This document shows, in pieces, positions 16,144 to 25,148 of a stretch of DNA of 64,000 nt (its first letter is position 1; every line of letters starts with the position of its first letter). Made by a program: the position numbers and the translations under genes. Below the pieces are notes generated by a model. The model made no database searches. It was not told the origin of the DNA and saw only the letters and a list, made by a program, of their open reading frames with translations. Source of the DNA: Gemmatimonadota bacterium (lineage in GTDB: Bacteria > Latescibacterota > UBA2968); assembly GCA_009838845.1 (NCBI GenBank), contig VXRD01000117.1, forward strand, positions 1-64,000. Reading direction: 5' to 3'.

Positions 16144-16521
16144 ATGGGACTCGTATTTCTGGACATTGATATCGCCAATCCCGCTCGTTCAGAAGATTTT
16201 CAGACCGAGCATTTTTTGATTGACTCAGGTGCCGTCTATTCTGTGGTTCAGCGATCTGTTCTTGAGGCATTGGGCATTCGACCGCATTCTCGTCGAACTT
16301 TTACGCTGGCAAATGGCGATCAAATTGAACGCGATTTGGGCGATGCGCTGTTTCGCTACAAAGAACACCGGGGTGCAGCACCTGTTATTTTTGGTGAACC
16401 CGGCGATAGCAATCTTCTGGGTGTTGTTACTCTTGAAGCCCTGGGCTATGTTCTGGATCCTCTGAAACGAGAACTTCGGTCTTTGCCGATGCTCCTGGCC
16501 AGGCTTGATTATTCGCGGTGA
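16144..16521 (+). CDS. Retropepsin-like aspartyl protease-fold protein
   Basis: The 125-residue protein has the retropepsin-like active-site motif FLIDSGA (Asp27-Ser-Gly) followed by the flap and a C-terminal LLGVVTLEALGYVLDP, the pattern of single-domain bacterial clan AA proteins. As in retropepsins, a homodimer would be needed to build the active site. ATG 16144 is used because the conserved beta strand begins soon after; TTG 16126 would add six residues. There is no signal peptide. Physiological substrate is unknown, and no dedicated toxin partner is obvious beyond the upstream coiled-coil gene. Confidence 0.75.
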   Translation: MGLVFLDIDIANPARSEDFQTEHFLIDSGAVYSVVQRSVLEALGIRPHSRRTFTLANGDQIERDLGDALFRYKEHRGAAPVIFGEPGDSNLLGVVTLEALGYVLDPLKRELRSLPMLLARLDYSR

Positions 16522-16570
16522 GGTTTGTGATCTGAGGTACAGGACATTAAAAATTATTTAGGAATTCTAC

Positions 16571-16594
16571 AATCCGCTTTGCGGATTTTTTTTT
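16571..16594 (+). terminator. Intrinsic terminator
   Basis: Perfect 7-bp stem AATCCGC/GCGGATT with a TTT loop (16571-16587) followed by a run of T to 16594. It ends the transcription unit containing the protease-like gene and isolates the RND gene downstream. Confidence 0.9.
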
Positions 16595-16675
16595 GCCCAA
16601 AAGAAAACCGGATGGTTCTGGGGTGTGTCTATATAGGTGAGAGGTGAGAGATGGGATACCATTCGGAGGATATAG

Positions 16676-19600
16676 ATGGTTGAGAAGAATGAGAAGAGAA
16701 CATCGCTTTTGCCCAGGATTTCGGTGACGAGGCCGGTGACCGTGACGATGTGTTTGGTGGGGTTGATGGTGATTGGGCTGGTGGCTTATTGGCGCATTCC
16801 CATTCAGGCATGGGCGTCGGGCAATGACTGGAATCGGTTTTGGGTGGATGTGGCCACAGAAAATGCGTCGGTTCAAGAGCGGTTTAACACCATTGCGCTG
16901 CCGATGGAACGACATATGCGTACGGTGAGAGAACTCAGCGATATTTACGCTTTTGCCGGCGATCCGTGGGCAGGGGTTGAGTTGAAATTTCACCGGGGCA
17001 CGGATATGCGCGAGGCGTATGTTCGCGTGGCAGATCGGCTCGAGCACGCCAGGCTTGATTTGCCCGAGGAAGTGCGCGATCAGATCAAGGTGTATTCGTG
17101 GAATCAGGAAACCGATTCCGAGGTGATCTGGACGGGTCTGTCCATTCCGGAGGATATTGTCGATAAGGAGCAATGGGTTCAAACCCATGTTCTCGATCCT
17201 ATTGAGCGGGTCGATGGTGTGGCAAAGACCAGCGTGTGGGGGTTTGAGAACAAGGAGGTTTTGATTCTGGTGGATCAAGAGCGGTTGCGGACGCACGGTA
17301 TTGAAACCCACGAGCTTGTGGCGTCGTTGCAGCAGGACAATTTTTCCCTGTCTGGCGGTCAGGTGCAGGAGGGTGGTAAGCGGTTTTACGTGCGGTCTCT
17401 GGCGCATTATCAAAGCCTGAAGGAGATCGAGGATATTGTTGTTCAGGGCCGTTATAGCAGTGCGCAGGTGCGTCTGAAGGATGTGGCTGATGTGGTGTAT
17501 GCTGCGCCGCCGAGAGACCGGGTGTGGCGCGTGGATGGGCAGCGCAATTTGGGTTTGGATGTGTATAAGGAGTCGGGTGAAAATATCGTCGATTTGTGCA
17601 AGCGCATTGTGGTCAAAATGGAGGAGATTGAGGCCAATACGCCTGCGGTGTTTCGCCTGTTTTACAGCGAGGGCAAGCTGATAGAAGATTCGATGGACAA
17701 TTTGAAAGTTACGGGCCTTTGGGGCGGATTGTTTGCGGCGCTGGTGTTGTTGTTTTTTCTGCGTGCTTTGCGTATGACGGCACTGATTACGCTGTCCATT
17801 CCGCTGTGTGTGATGATGACGATTACCGTGCTTTATTTTATGGGTTGGTCGCTCAATTTGTTGACGATGATGGGGTTGATGGTGGGGGTGGGTATGGTGG
17901 TGGATAATGCGATTGTGATTGTGGAGAATATTTATCGCTTGCGGGCAGAGGGGGAAGAGCCGCGCGGTGCATCTATACACGGGGCCAGCGAGGTGGGGCT
18001 GGCGATTACGATGGCGACGCTGACCACTGTGGTGGTGTTTTTGCCGATGATGCTGATGAATGACAGCTTTGATATGAAGTTTCTGCTGTCGAAAATTGGG
18101 ATGCCCGTGGTGTTTGCGCTGGTGGCTTCTCTGTTTGTGGCGCTGTTGTTTATTCCCCTGGCTGCCCAGCGCTTTGGCGATGCGGTTGTGCGGTCAGATC
18201 CAAAGTCCATCGCTTTTGTCCGCCGCATTTATCGGCGCGGTTTGAACTGGGTTATTCACCATCGACGAGATGCGTTTCTCGTGGTGCTGGTTTTGTTTGC
18301 CACCATTTATTTTCCATATCAGAATGTGAAGAAGACCGATCAGATGCGTTTTTCTTCGAATCGCGTGACCATTCGCATGTATGGTCCCAGAAATTTTTCG
18401 CTGGAAGAGATGGATAAAATTGCGAGCGATCTGGAAGTGTATGTAAATGAGCGTCGGGATAGGTATAAAATCAGAAATGTTATGACGTATTTTCGGCGTG
18501 GGTATATCAATTTGCGAATGAATCTCGAGGAGGATCCCCATCAAGAGTGGTGGTATGCTGTGTATCGCTGGGCAGGTGGAGTGATCGGCTTGCCTATTGA
18601 GCGGTGGATGACGCGACAAGAGATTATTGACGAACTGAATAAGGAGGTGCCGCGCTATGTGGGATTTCGGGTTGCTGTGGAATCCAGAAATTCGGGTGGG
18701 AGAGATCCCTATGTGGGCGTGTATTTGTACGGTCCTGATTTTGAAAAATTAGAAGATATGCTGGGGGAAGTGGAGCGGCGGTTGCAGCAGATTCCATCGG
18801 TGACGAGTTTGCAAAGCGATCTGGAGTTTGGCAAAGACGAGATTCGCATTCGCGTGAACCGCGCACAGGCGAAAAAGCACGGTATTCCGGCAGAGCGGAT
18901 CAGCCGCACGCTGGCATATCAACTGCGCGGTGCGACTTTGCCGCGGTTTCAGACGGATGATCACGAGGTGAATGTGCAACTGATTTTGGATGAATCCGAC
19001 CGGCAGTCGCTGGTGCAGTTGAAGAATTTTATGTTTGTGACCGATTCGGGTGAAAAGCTGCCTTTGTCGAGTTTTGCAACTTTTGAAGTGGCCAAAGGTC
19101 CAGGACATATTTTCAGGCATAATGGTCGCAATCGGTTGCGCGTGCGCGTTTATACGACCAAAGATGATGTGGAAGGGTTGTATCAGGAGGTCGATCGGGT
19201 GATGGAGGGGTTCACGCTGCCGAGGGGGTATGAGTGGAACAAAGGCGAGCGGCATTCGCAATACAGCCGGGAAAGTCAGGCGATGACATTTGCCGTGATT
19301 ATGGCGGTCGTGTTTGTGTTTTTGCTGATGGGGGTGTTGTTTGAGTCGGTTATTTTGCCTTTTGCCGTGATTTTTTCTATTCCATTTTCGTTTTTGGGGG
19401 TGTACTGGGGGTTGTGGTTGACAGGTACGACGATGGATTTTATGTCAAATGTGGGGGCGATTGTGCTGATTGGGGTGGTGGTCAACAATGCGATTGTATT
19501 GGTCGATATGATCAATCGGTTGCGCCAGACGGGTATGGATCGCGCGGCGGCAATTATGGCGGCGGGTCACAATCGCTTTCGCCCTATTTTGATGACGACC

Positions 19601-19846
19601 TGCACGACGGTGTTCGGGTTGTTTCCCATGGCGATTGGCAGCAGTACGATGATGGGAATGCCCTACGCGCCGCTGGGGATTACGATGATGGGTGGGCTGA
19701 TTGTGTCAACGGCGTTGACGCTATTTGTGGTTCCCCTGTTTTACGTTTTACTGGATGATTTGCGCGGGTCATTGAAACGGATTGCCGCGGTGAGTTTCCA
19801 GAGGTCTGAGCGATGGGGGGATGACCCGGCGCAGGCGGCGGATTAA
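16676..19846 (+). CDS. RND efflux transporter permease (HAE1/AcrB-like)
   Basis: The 1056-residue inner-membrane protein has the two-fold RND organisation: TM1 at about residues 21-39, a large periplasmic loop, then TM segments with GMVVDNAIVIVENIYR, a second loop and the C-terminal TM block with GVVVNNAIVLVDMINR. The proton-relay Asp pair of AcrB (407/408) corresponds to Asp410-Asn411 here, so only the first acid is kept, as in many RND proteins outside Proteobacteria. A CGGAGG ribosome site precedes ATG 16676. No membrane-fusion protein or TolC gene is adjacent, so the permease is an orphan locally. Transported compound unknown. Confidence 0.93.
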   Translation: MVEKNEKRTSLLPRISVTRPVTVTMCLVGLMVIGLVAYWRIPIQAWASGNDWNRFWVDVATENASVQERFNTIALPMERHMRTVRELSDIYAFAGDPWAGVELKFHRGTDMREAYVRVADRLEHARLDLPEEVRDQIKVYSWNQETDSEVIWTGLSIPEDIVDKEQWVQTHVLDPIERVDGVAKTSVWGFENKEVLILVDQERLRTHGIETHELVASLQQDNFSLSGGQVQEGGKRFYVRSLAHYQSLKEIEDIVVQGRYSSAQVRLKDVADVVYAAPPRDRVWRVDGQRNLGLDVYKESGENIVDLCKRIVVKMEEIEANTPAVFRLFYSEGKLIEDSMDNLKVTGLWGGLFAALVLLFFLRALRMTALITLSIPLCVMMTITVLYFMGWSLNLLTMMGLMVGVGMVVDNAIVIVENIYRLRAEGEEPRGASIHGASEVGLAITMATLTTVVVFLPMMLMNDSFDMKFLLSKIGMPVVFALVASLFVALLFIPLAAQRFGDAVVRSDPKSIAFVRRIYRRGLNWVIHHRRDAFLVVLVLFATIYFPYQNVKKTDQMRFSSNRVTIRMYGPRNFSLEEMDKIASDLEVYVNERRDRYKIRNVMTYFRRGYINLRMNLEEDPHQEWWYAVYRWAGGVIGLPIERWMTRQEIIDELNKEVPRYVGFRVAVESRNSGGRDPYVGVYLYGPDFEKLEDMLGEVERRLQQIPSVTSLQSDLEFGKDEIRIRVNRAQAKKHGIPAERISRTLAYQLRGATLPRFQTDDHEVNVQLILDESDRQSLVQLKNFMFVTDSGEKLPLSSFATFEVAKGPGHIFRHNGRNRLRVRVYTTKDDVEGLYQEVDRVMEGFTLPRGYEWNKGERHSQYSRESQAMTFAVIMAVVFVFLLMGVLFESVILPFAVIFSIPFSFLGVYWGLWLTGTTMDFMSNVGAIVLIGVVVNNAIVLVDMINRLRQTGMDRAAAIMAAGHNRFRPILMTTCTTVFGLFPMAIGSSTMMGMPYAPLGITMMGGLIVSTALTLFVVPLFYVLLDDLRGSLKRIAAVSFQRSERWGDDPAQAAD

Positions 19847-19873
19847 AACGGGTCATAGAACCACTTCTCTCCC

Positions 19874-19917
19874 AAACAGAGGGCTGTGCTATTTTGCGCG
19901 GCTCTCTGTTTTTGTTT
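19874..19917 (+). terminator. Intrinsic terminator after the RND gene
   Basis: Arms AAACAGAG (19874-19881) and CTCTGTTT (19904-19911) with an inner GC-rich extension, followed by TTGTTTT. It lies between the convergent RND and SusD-like genes and may serve the plus strand. Confidence 0.75.
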
Positions 19918-19927
19918 TGATGGGGAG

Positions 19928-21232
19928 CTAATTTGCGGGATCGGAAGGCGTATTGGGGTTGTTTAATCGCTCCTGGTCGGCATAGGGATAGAAATTTCGA
20001 TTTCGCTCAAAGGGGTCGGATGAGGGACCGGGTTGACCGAGACGTCGGCTGTCTTCCAATCCAGTACCGTTCAGGAATAATTCCGCTCTGCGCTGCCGAA
20101 AGATCTCTTCTGTCACGGCCTCGACGGTTTGTGGACCGCTGTAGGGTGGTAGCGATGCCCCAATGCCAAGGGGATCACGATCGGGTGTTTTTGTACGGAT
20201 GGCGTCTATTTCGGCGATCGCTCCTGTGATATTTCCCATCATTGCGTTTGCCTCTGCCCGTATCAGAGCCATTTCGCCGGGCAAATATGCCGGGATGGAC
20301 GATGTGGCGGTGTTCCAAAAGCCGGATAGCGTTTCAATAGGCAAGGTGTTGGGATTGCTCAGGCGGTCATTTGGCATGAGATAAAATGCAAGTCTCGCAT
20401 CGTTGCTGTCTGTGACCAGCGTTCCGAAATTATCTCTTGGCGCATAATCATCCGCAACAAAAACCTGGTTGTAAATGGGGTTCTGATTGTCGGCGTCATA
20501 AGTATAGACAGATGTTGCCGAGGGATCGATGGTATTGGCGGCTTCAAGTGCGGCTGGATAATTTCCCGCGAACAGGTTATAGCGCGCCCGGTAAGCGTGA
20601 ATCGTATTTAAGAGATCGAATCCCTGTCCCAGGATATCTGAGTTGAATTGAGCAGATGGTGGCGTAGCCGAGATGGTTTGGAGCGCGTTGTCCAGCAACC
20701 GAATCGCTTCGGCAAATACCTCAGACCGCGGCTGGAAAGTGGCCTGTCCATCGGCCTGTACATCTGTTGGTGCCTGTTCAAAAGCCTGTGCGACGAACCC
20801 CAGACACATCGCTTTGTAAAGTTGAGAGAGTGCAATAATGCCGCTGCGCGTACCTTCTGATAGTTGCACATTGGGCGCGCTGTCGATCAAATCATTGGCT
20901 ATTCCGATGACGCGGTATGATTCGAACCAGATCGCGCTGACACCGCTGTTTGCGCCAGACAATGCGTTGAGGCCATCTTCTAATTGTATGAGGTTGGCAA
21001 AGGTCGTGTTTGCCGCAAATTCGCGGCTTGTAATTGCCGGATGACGAATGTATGAATCGACATTCTGACTCGCGTAATCTCGTTGCATGCCAATGGCGAG
21101 TGCGATAATGCCGTCACTGGTGGTTAAAACGCGCTCTTCCACTGCCTGGTTTGGATTTGTTATGTTTAAATCGCAACCTTGTGTAAAAAAGAGCAGCAAT
21201 GCCAGGAGAATATACAGGCGACTCGATTTCAT
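19928..21232 (-). CDS. SusD/RagB-like outer-membrane lipoprotein
   Basis: The 434-residue product has a lipoprotein signal with lipobox FTQGC (Cys20) and the early motif LNITNPNQ typical of SusD-like proteins. The C-terminal part carries the family's EIFRQRRAELFLNGTGLEDSRRLG region. SusD proteins bind a substrate at the cell surface and cap the SusC channel. It follows the SusC-like gene by 10 bp on the same strand, the usual susC-susD order. No glycoside hydrolase or sulfatase lies next to it, so the ligand cannot be inferred; a shorter length than typical Bacteroidetes SusD is noted. Confidence 0.92.
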   Translation of the reverse strand: MKSSRLYILLALLLFFTQGCDLNITNPNQAVEERVLTTSDGIIALAIGMQRDYASQNVDSYIRHPAITSREFAANTTFANLIQLEDGLNALSGANSGVSAIWFESYRVIGIANDLIDSAPNVQLSEGTRSGIIALSQLYKAMCLGFVAQAFEQAPTDVQADGQATFQPRSEVFAEAIRLLDNALQTISATPPSAQFNSDILGQGFDLLNTIHAYRARYNLFAGNYPAALEAANTIDPSATSVYTYDADNQNPIYNQVFVADDYAPRDNFGTLVTDSNDARLAFYLMPNDRLSNPNTLPIETLSGFWNTATSSIPAYLPGEMALIRAEANAMMGNITGAIAEIDAIRTKTPDRDPLGIGASLPPYSGPQTVEAVTEEIFRQRRAELFLNGTGLEDSRRLGQPGPSSDPFERNRNFYPYADQERLNNPNTPSDPAN

Positions 21233-21242
21233 ATTTTTTCCC

Positions 21243-24155
21243 TTAGTAGTTCAAACTTATACGGAATGCAATACTGCGCGGGATGGGCACTTCTACGAAG
21301 TCAAATCCGCGCACTGCGGTGCGCTGTCCAGCGATGTTGGTTTCCGGATCGTAACCGCTGTAGTCGTCTATGGAAAGCAAATTGCGGCCAATGAGGCTCA
21401 ATTGAATGCTGCTCAATCCCAAAAATTGGGGCTGCCAGCGATAAGACGCGGATAGTTCGCGCAATTTCACAAAGGATCCATCTTCGATCCATTGTTCAAA
21501 AATTCGGAAAACCCGCGAATTATAACCAGAGGGGAGTTCGCCGTTTAATTCGCGTTCGTAGTCTGTTAAAACGCCGAATGCGCTCAATGCGGCCAGGCGT
21601 CTGGTAAAATTGAATAAATCGCCACCTATGATGGCGTCCCATTGCATGCGAAATGACCAGTTTTGCCCCAGGGCGACCTGATTGATCCATGAAGCGGTAA
21701 AGTCCGGGTTGGGATCGCCAATAATTTTGCGATCAGCCGCTTGTATCGGGAGATTGTTTTCGTCGTTTGCGATATTGCCCTGGGCATCGCGTTCAAAAGC
21801 CGTGCTGAAGAAAACTCCGAGGGGTTCGCCGTTGATGGCCGAGACCTGGGAAAACGAATTTGGGATGATCAATCGCCCGCCCTCAATGCCATCGACTTTG
21901 TTTTTGTTGGTCGAATACGTGAAGGTCGATTCCCAGCGGAGATTGGGGCGTGCGAGCGGAATCGCGCGCACGAGGAATTCCAACCCGGTATTGTCCATGG
22001 TGCCGACATTTTGCAGGGCACGCGAATGACCTGTGGAGGGGGATAATGTGCGGAATAGCAACAAGTCTTCGATGCGCTGATCGTAATAGGTCAGTTCTAT
22101 GCCCAGGCGATTGGACAGGAGACTAAAATCCGTCCCTATTTCAATTTCCCGCTGTCTTTCGGGTTTGATCGTTCCGCCGAGTTGCGTGCTGGGCACCAGG
22201 CCGGGGTTGCCGTCATAAGAGGATGCATTGTAATTGGTCAGGCGGTCATACGGCCCAATGGCTGTTTGACCTCCTGAAGTGCCTATGGAGGCTCGCAATT
22301 TGAAGTCTGAAAAGATGTTTTGAAGTGCGCTATTTTGCCAGAAGCCCGTATCTGAAATGAGATAGGAGGCACTCGCTTTTGGATAAAATTGCCAGCGATT
22401 ATCCGCGTCATAGACCGAGGAGGCGTCGATGCGGGCGGCAGCCGTGACAAAAAGACGGTTGGCGATCCCAAAGGTTTGCTGGATAAATCCGCCATAAATG
22501 ACCCTTTTGCTCCTGGTTTCGCCCGCGACGACATTTGCACCGCTCGATACGACTTCTGCAACGGGACTCAGATTTCTGCCTTCTGCGCTGAAGTTTTCCC
22601 CTTTTTCGTATTGCAGGGTTCCGCCGATTCGCGTGGTCGATTGCACATTGGGAAATATGTCCCGCTGGTATCTGAGGTTGATGTCATTGTTGAGTTGCAG
22701 AAAATCGAATACGGCTCTTCGAGAAAAGCCGTTTGCCAGGCCCGGCGCAGAGGTGCCGGTAGGGATAAATGCGATGGCCGTTTGATCGTAGGTATCAATG
22801 CCCAGAGTATAGTCAATGCTCAATCCAGATAGCGGGGTTGCATTTAGCTGGGCACTTCCAATATAGCGCGTGATTTCTTGCGTGAAATCATATTGATCAA
22901 TGACTTCGAGGGGGTTGGCGAGAATGCCGTCGTCCGGATAAGTACCGGTCTCGGGGTCGGGCGTGAGATTATAGGTATTGGGACCAAAAATAAAACCCGT
23001 CATCGCGCCGTAGTTCGAATTTAGCCCGCCGTTGGGGATGTCATTGCTTTTGCTAAATACGAAATTTCCTCCCACAGATAAGGCCAACCAGTTCGACAAA
23101 TTCTGGTCGATGCGCGTTCGGGCACTGATCCGCCGAAACAATGTGTTTTCAATCACGCCTTGATCGGCGAGATAGGACCCGGAGGCAAAATAACGGGTAT
23201 TGCCAGACCCTCCCGATATCGACGCATAGTGCTCCATTCCCGCGGCGCGTCTAAATATGAAGTCCTGATGGTCAAAGCGTTGCACATCGGAGCCATCGGG
23301 ATTTTTATTTCCCCTATTATCAACGGTTGCCCGATTTACAGGCAGTGTTTTGCGTATTTTTGACGTTGAGAGACCATAGGTATAGTTTATGCGGGGCTTG
23401 CCCTGAGTGCCGCGTTTTGTAAATATTTGCACGACGCCGTTGTTTGCACGCGATCCGTAAAGGGCTGCTGCTGCTGCGCCTTTTACAATTTCAATGCGTT
23501 CTACGTCGTTTGGGTTGAGATCGATGAGGCGGTTTTGCGACCCACCGCCGAGGCGGATGAGTTCTGGTGAGTCGTTGTTCACAATGACACCATCTACCAC
23601 ATAGAGGGGATCGGCATCGCCCAGGACGGTACCGGTTCCGCGCAATCGGATGGTTACGCCACCGCCGGGATTACCCGAATTTTGTTGAATGAGCGCACCG
23701 GCTAATTTACCGGTCAGCGCTTTGTCGAGGGATGTGGCACCAGTCGATTCCAATTGGCGAACGGTCAGGGTGGAGATGGCATTTCCCAGTTGTTTTTTGC
23801 TGGCTGCAACGGAAAGACCTGTGACGACGATTTCATCGAATTGCAAGACATCTACGGCGAGTTGAAAAGAGACTTCCGCAAGGCCGCTGTTTTGGCGAAT
23901 GGTTTGTCTGGCGGATTTATAGCCCACATAACGCGCTTCGATGGTGGTTTCCGCTTCTGGCTCTGACAAATACAGCGCGAAATTGCCCTGTCCATCGGTG
24001 TTCGTGCCAGTTGTTGTGCCGACAACAATGATATTGGCATTGGGCAAGCCCTCGCCTCGCTCGTCGGTGACTGTGCCTTTGATGGTGAGTTGGGCAAAGG
24101 CCGAAATGGGGATGCTGAGAGAGAGGCAAAGAACGAAAAATAGTCGAGATGACAT
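21243..24155 (-). CDS. SusC/RagA-like TonB-dependent outer-membrane transporter
   Basis: The 970-residue product has a signal peptide (to AFAQ, about residue 22), an N-terminal carboxypeptidase-regulatory-like domain (about 24-100; IKGTVTDERGEGLPNANI), a TonB-dependent plug (about 105-230; DEIVVTG near the TonB box and DPLYVVDGVIV) and a beta barrel ending in the aromatic FRISLNY. It imports a polymer or large ligand using TonB energy. ATG 24155 is preferred over 24161 because AAGGAGA then has 8 nt spacing. It forms an operon with the SusD-like gene. Confidence 0.94.
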   Translation of the reverse strand: MSSRLFFVLCLSLSIPISAFAQLTIKGTVTDERGEGLPNANIIVVGTTTGTNTDGQGNFALYLSEPEAETTIEARYVGYKSARQTIRQNSGLAEVSFQLAVDVLQFDEIVVTGLSVAASKKQLGNAISTLTVRQLESTGATSLDKALTGKLAGALIQQNSGNPGGGVTIRLRGTGTVLGDADPLYVVDGVIVNNDSPELIRLGGGSQNRLIDLNPNDVERIEIVKGAAAAALYGSRANNGVVQIFTKRGTQGKPRINYTYGLSTSKIRKTLPVNRATVDNRGNKNPDGSDVQRFDHQDFIFRRAAGMEHYASISGGSGNTRYFASGSYLADQGVIENTLFRRISARTRIDQNLSNWLALSVGGNFVFSKSNDIPNGGLNSNYGAMTGFIFGPNTYNLTPDPETGTYPDDGILANPLEVIDQYDFTQEITRYIGSAQLNATPLSGLSIDYTLGIDTYDQTAIAFIPTGTSAPGLANGFSRRAVFDFLQLNNDINLRYQRDIFPNVQSTTRIGGTLQYEKGENFSAEGRNLSPVAEVVSSGANVVAGETRSKRVIYGGFIQQTFGIANRLFVTAAARIDASSVYDADNRWQFYPKASASYLISDTGFWQNSALQNIFSDFKLRASIGTSGGQTAIGPYDRLTNYNASSYDGNPGLVPSTQLGGTIKPERQREIEIGTDFSLLSNRLGIELTYYDQRIEDLLLFRTLSPSTGHSRALQNVGTMDNTGLEFLVRAIPLARPNLRWESTFTYSTNKNKVDGIEGGRLIIPNSFSQVSAINGEPLGVFFSTAFERDAQGNIANDENNLPIQAADRKIIGDPNPDFTASWINQVALGQNWSFRMQWDAIIGGDLFNFTRRLAALSAFGVLTDYERELNGELPSGYNSRVFRIFEQWIEDGSFVKLRELSASYRWQPQFLGLSSIQLSLIGRNLLSIDDYSGYDPETNIAGQRTAVRGFDFVEVPIPRSIAFRISLNY

Positions 24156-24294
24156 GTGCATTTCTCCTTATATTTGGCTGAAAAGTAACTAATTGTTGGG
24201 TGGCTGTCACGGTGTTTTTTATTTGCTCAAAGTTGTAATTTTTTTGAAATTCAGAGGATGTCACAAAGAGAATATCACAAAAGGAGAAAGTACC

Positions 24295-25131
24295 ATGAGT
24301 GAGTCGAGTAGCGATCCGAGATATACGATGGGGCGCAGTGAGGGGGAGACGGAGCGTTTGATTCAGCAGTCACAACTCTACGAGGCTGTGACGCTGCGTT
24401 TTTTTCAGGAGGCGGGTCTGGTTAGCGGGATGCGGGTTCTCGATGTGGGTAGCGGTGCCGGAGATGTTGCGATGGCGGCAGCTGAGTTGGTCGGGGCAGA
24501 GGGGGAAGTCGTGGGTGTGGATGTCAATGCGGCGATTCTCGAGACAGCCCAGGCGAGGGTTAGCGAACTGGGTTTTGAAAATATTCAGTTCATAGCGGGG
24601 GATGCCCGAACTCTGGATGTGGGGGGAGACTTTGACGCGGTGGTCGGGCGCCTCGTTCTCATGTATATGTCTGATCCCGCGGATGCTTTGAAACAACTCA
24701 CAAGACACTTGCGCCCGGGGGGTATTGTCGCCTTTCAGGAGGTGGATTTTACGCCTTATGTATCGATTTCTCGTTCAGATACGCCGCTTATGAACAAGCT
24801 GGTTGAATGGGGAATTGCAGTGTTTCAACATTCAGGGGCGCATACTGAAATGGGCATGGATCTCCATCGCACGTTTTTGGATGCCGGTTTATCTGCGCCT
24901 ATTTTGCATTTTGTGGCGCCATTGGGGGGCGCGGAATCGTGGGCCGGGTACGATTTTATTGCCAACGCCTTTCGCAGTCTGGTCCCGCTTATGGAGGAGT
25001 TTGGAATTGCGACTGCTGAAGAGGTCGATGTGGATACACTATCAGATCGGATTCGGGAAGAGACCAGGGTGTCGAAACGCCCGCTTCTCTTGCCGCCGCA
25101 TGTGACTGCGTGGGCACGGCTTGAGACGTAG
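24295..25131 (+). CDS. Class I SAM-dependent methyltransferase
   Basis: The 278-residue protein has the SAM-binding motif I VLDVGSGAGDVAM, the acidic end of strand 2 (VVGVDVN) and FIAGDAR, followed by VGRLVLMYMSDP. These are signs of a UbiE/Methyltransf_11-type enzyme. ATG 24295 is chosen because AAAGGAGA precedes it and the upstream in-frame extension is not family-like. It is divergent from susC with a 139-bp gap and 17 bp before the lipoprotein gene at 25149, suggesting cotranscription with that gene. Acceptor molecule unknown. Confidence 0.9.
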   Translation: MSESSSDPRYTMGRSEGETERLIQQSQLYEAVTLRFFQEAGLVSGMRVLDVGSGAGDVAMAAAELVGAEGEVVGVDVNAAILETAQARVSELGFENIQFIAGDARTLDVGGDFDAVVGRLVLMYMSDPADALKQLTRHLRPGGIVAFQEVDFTPYVSISRSDTPLMNKLVEWGIAVFQHSGAHTEMGMDLHRTFLDAGLSAPILHFVAPLGGAESWAGYDFIANAFRSLVPLMEEFGIATAEEVDVDTLSDRIREETRVSKRPLLLPPHVTAWARLET

Positions 25132-25148
25132 AGTGTCAGGAGGTTTTT

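Noticed and set aside
16547-17980. 477-codon minus-strand frame
   Set aside because: It is antisense to the RND permease, has His/Arg/Thr-rich composition typical of reversed coding sequence, and matches no family.
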